From: Flavobacterium plurextorum
GTDB taxonomy: Bacteria > Bacteroidota > Bacteroidia > Flavobacteriales > Flavobacteriaceae
Assembly (NCBI RefSeq): GCF_002217395.1
Contig: NZ_MUHD01000029.1
Span: 1 to 64,000 of the forward strand
Direction of reading: 5' to 3'
DNA length: 64,000 nucleotides
Notes under the pieces: generated by a model
The model's input: the letters and a program-made list of their open reading frames with translations, nothing else
Databases searched by the model: none
Told to the model about the DNA's origin: nothing
Shown: one piece after another, positions 62,341-64,000 of the stretch
Layout of the letters: each line of letters opens with the position of its first letter
Numbering within the stretch: the first letter of the stretch is position 1
Made by a program: the position numbers and the translations under genes

Positions 62341-62372
62341 AAAAGAGGATTCTAAATTTAGAATCCTCTTTT
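62341..62372. terminator. Palindromic bidirectional terminator
   Basis: A perfect 16+16 bp palindrome centred at 62356/62357 (core GAGGATTCTAAATTTAGAAT) with A and T runs, between the convergent halogenase-like and symporter genes. Confidence 0.93.
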
Positions 62373-62400
62373 CTTTTAAATACTATTTTGTAAAATTCTG

Positions 62401-64000
62401 CTACCAGAACTTCACATATAATGCTACAATAATCAATAATGTAATTACGATTAACACAGTAGTTTGTGGTTTAACTTTAAACATTTCAGAATCAATTTCA
62501 AATGCTTTAGGGTTTACTTTAGGTCCAGCAAAACTGATTGCAATCATTGCCAGCATTGTAAAGAAGAATGATAATCCCATACAAATATGGAACGGAATTT
62601 CGAATGCACCTTTTCCATTAGAATAAGCAGTATATAATAAGGTTTCATTTCCGAAAAGCATTGGAGCATATTCATTGAATAAAACAGACAATACAAATCC
62701 TAAAATTACACCTACAATTGCTGCAGTTCCAGTTGTTCTTTTCCAGAACATTCCAAGGAAGAACATCGCAAAAACTCCAGGACTAATAAAGCCGGTATAT
62801 TTTTGAATGTAAGTAAATCCACCAACACCGCCAATTCCTAATATGTCATTCCACGTAAATAATACGGCTAAAAGCATAGCAGCAAAAACAGCATATCTTC
62901 CGATATTTACTTGGTGTCTGTCACTTGCATTTTTTTGAATGTATTTTTTATGAACGTCTAAAGTATAGATTGTCGAAATACTATTTACTTTACCAGCTAA
63001 TGATGCTACGATAGCAGCAGTTAATGCAGCAACAGATAATCCTTTTAAACCTGTTGGAAGGAAAGTTAACATCGCCGAGTAAGCTCCGTCTTTTCCGCCG
63101 ATCAATTGTGGTAAACCACCATTTTGGTATAAAACATAAGCAGCAATACCAGGCAGCATAACGATAAGAGGCATTAATAATTTTAAGAATCCTGCAAACA
63201 AAATACCATTACGCGCAGTTTGTAAATCGGCACCTAAAGCTCTTTGTGTGATATATTGGTTACATCCCCAATAGTTAAGGTTGATAATCCAGATACCTGC
63301 TAAGTAAGACATTAAACCAGGGAAAGTTAAATATTTATCAATTTCAAGTTGAGATGAAGAAGCAGTAGGTCTGTCAATTATCATTTTGAAATGTTCAGGT
63401 GCTTTTTCCATTAATAGATTGAAACCTGCAAGAGCATCCTTTCCAAAACCAAAATGATCAGATACTACAGTCAAAGCGATATAAGTCGTAACTAAACCTC
63501 CAATGATTAAAACCGCTACCTGAATTACATCGGTATAAGCAACAACTTTCATTCCTCCTAAAGAGATAATTAATGCAAAAACAGCTAAACCTATCATAAT
63601 TGCATGAAGATATTCTCCGCCTGCAAGACCATTAATAGCAACTGCTCCTAAATATAGAATAGATGTAAGGTTTACAAATACATATAAAAACAACCAAAAA
63701 ACCGCCATGATTAAAGCCGTAGATTCATTGTAACGTGTTTTTAAGAACTGAGGCATCGTGTAAATCTTATTTTTAAGATATACTGGAATAAACCAAACTG
63801 CAACAATAATCAACGCAATAGCAGCAATCCATTCATAAGCAGCAACTGCGATTCCTAAAAAGAAACCTTCACCGCTCATTCCGATAAATTGTTCAGCCGA
63901 AATGTTTGATGCAATTAATGAAGCTCCAATTGCCCACCATGTAAGTGTTCCTTCGGCAAGGAAATAAGCCTTGGCATCGTGTTCGTTTTTTTCGCGTTTG
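62401..64000 (-). CDS. Sodium:solute symporter (SSS/SGLT family), partial
   Basis: The reading frame stays open to the end of the window, so the start is missing; at least 533 residues are present. The visible upstream part reads WWAIGASLIASNISAEQFIG, then MSGEGFFLG, the typical helix-1 region of sodium/sugar symporters. Many membrane helices follow, ending in a Phe/Trp-rich C-terminus. It would import a sugar or related solute with Na+. It is not part of the pigment cluster. Confidence 0.9.
   Translation of the reverse strand, partial: KREKNEHDAKAYFLAEGTLTWWAIGASLIASNISAEQFIGMSGEGFFLGIAVAAYEWIAAIALIIVAVWFIPVYLKNKIYTMPQFLKTRYNESTALIMAVFWLFLYVFVNLTSILYLGAVAINGLAGGEYLHAIMIGLAVFALIISLGGMKVVAYTDVIQVAVLIIGGLVTTYIALTVVSDHFGFGKDALAGFNLLMEKAPEHFKMIIDRPTASSSQLEIDKYLTFPGLMSYLAGIWIINLNYWGCNQYITQRALGADLQTARNGILFAGFLKLLMPLIVMLPGIAAYVLYQNGGLPQLIGGKDGAYSAMLTFLPTGLKGLSVAALTAAIVASLAGKVNSISTIYTLDVHKKYIQKNASDRHQVNIGRYAVFAAMLLAVLFTWNDILGIGGVGGFTYIQKYTGFISPGVFAMFFLGMFWKRTTGTAAIVGVILGFVLSVLFNEYAPMLFGNETLLYTAYSNGKGAFEIPFHICMGLSFFFTMLAMIAISFAGPKVNPKAFEIDSEMFKVKPQTTVLIVITLLIIVALYVKFW

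Overview
The window looks like a chromosomal segment of a Flavobacterium close to F. johnsoniae. The DNA is AT-rich. Proteins carry Bacteroidota-type lipoprotein signals and a type IX secretion (T9SS) sorting domain. Promoters of the TAnnTTTG type appear, and the ATP synthase operon lacks atpD and atpC. A flexirubin/dialkylresorcinol gene set is present whose ammonia-lyase closely resembles the known F. johnsoniae tyrosine ammonia-lyase. No rRNA, tRNA, insertion sequence, phage or CRISPR array was seen.

Layout. 0.1-5.3 kb: atpB-E-F-H-A-G, with a hairpin after atpE and a foldback before atpG, closed by a strong terminator. 5.3-5.7 kb: a gene-free stretch with a large hairpin. 5.7-12.9 kb: an acetyltransferase, then an envelope/polysaccharide block (flippase, dut, sugar nucleotidyltransferase, TPR protein, DUF4292 lipoprotein, EnvC-like protein). 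12.9-14.6 kb: a minus-strand O-antigen-ligase-like protein. 14.7-21.8 kb: secreted accessory proteins. These are a transglutaminase-like protein, a Sel1-repeat T9SS cargo, a zincin-like protein with an HExxH motif that resembles a polymorphic-toxin peptidase, a small lipoprotein, and three tandem paralogous lipoproteins in an exact 502-bp register. 21.9-27.6 kb: CBS protein, rbfA, LolC/E-like permease, MATE pump, an amidase-like protein lacking its usual catalytic Glu, and dusB.

27.9-60.9 kb is one long minus-strand array, the flexirubin-type pigment cluster. Tyrosine ammonia-lyase would make the 4-coumarate starter and the PaaK-like ligase would activate it. Two ACPs, three Cys-containing ketosynthases, a ketosynthase-like partner without Cys, a half-size KS-like protein, FabG and three hotdog dehydratase-like proteins would build the aryl polyene. 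DarB and DarA would make the dialkylresorcinol. A BtrH-like acyltransferase and a C45-type NTN hydrolase are candidates for joining the two halves as an ester. A halogenase-family flavoprotein (61.1 kb, divergent) and a CrtI-like oxidoreductase could tailor the product. An ABC exporter, a giant MMPL-acyltransferase fusion, LolA, a lipoprotein and two OM barrels suggest envelope placement. The window ends inside a sodium:solute symporter gene.

Coordinates and residue numbers were counted by hand. Functional assignments rest on motif recognition, not on database searches.
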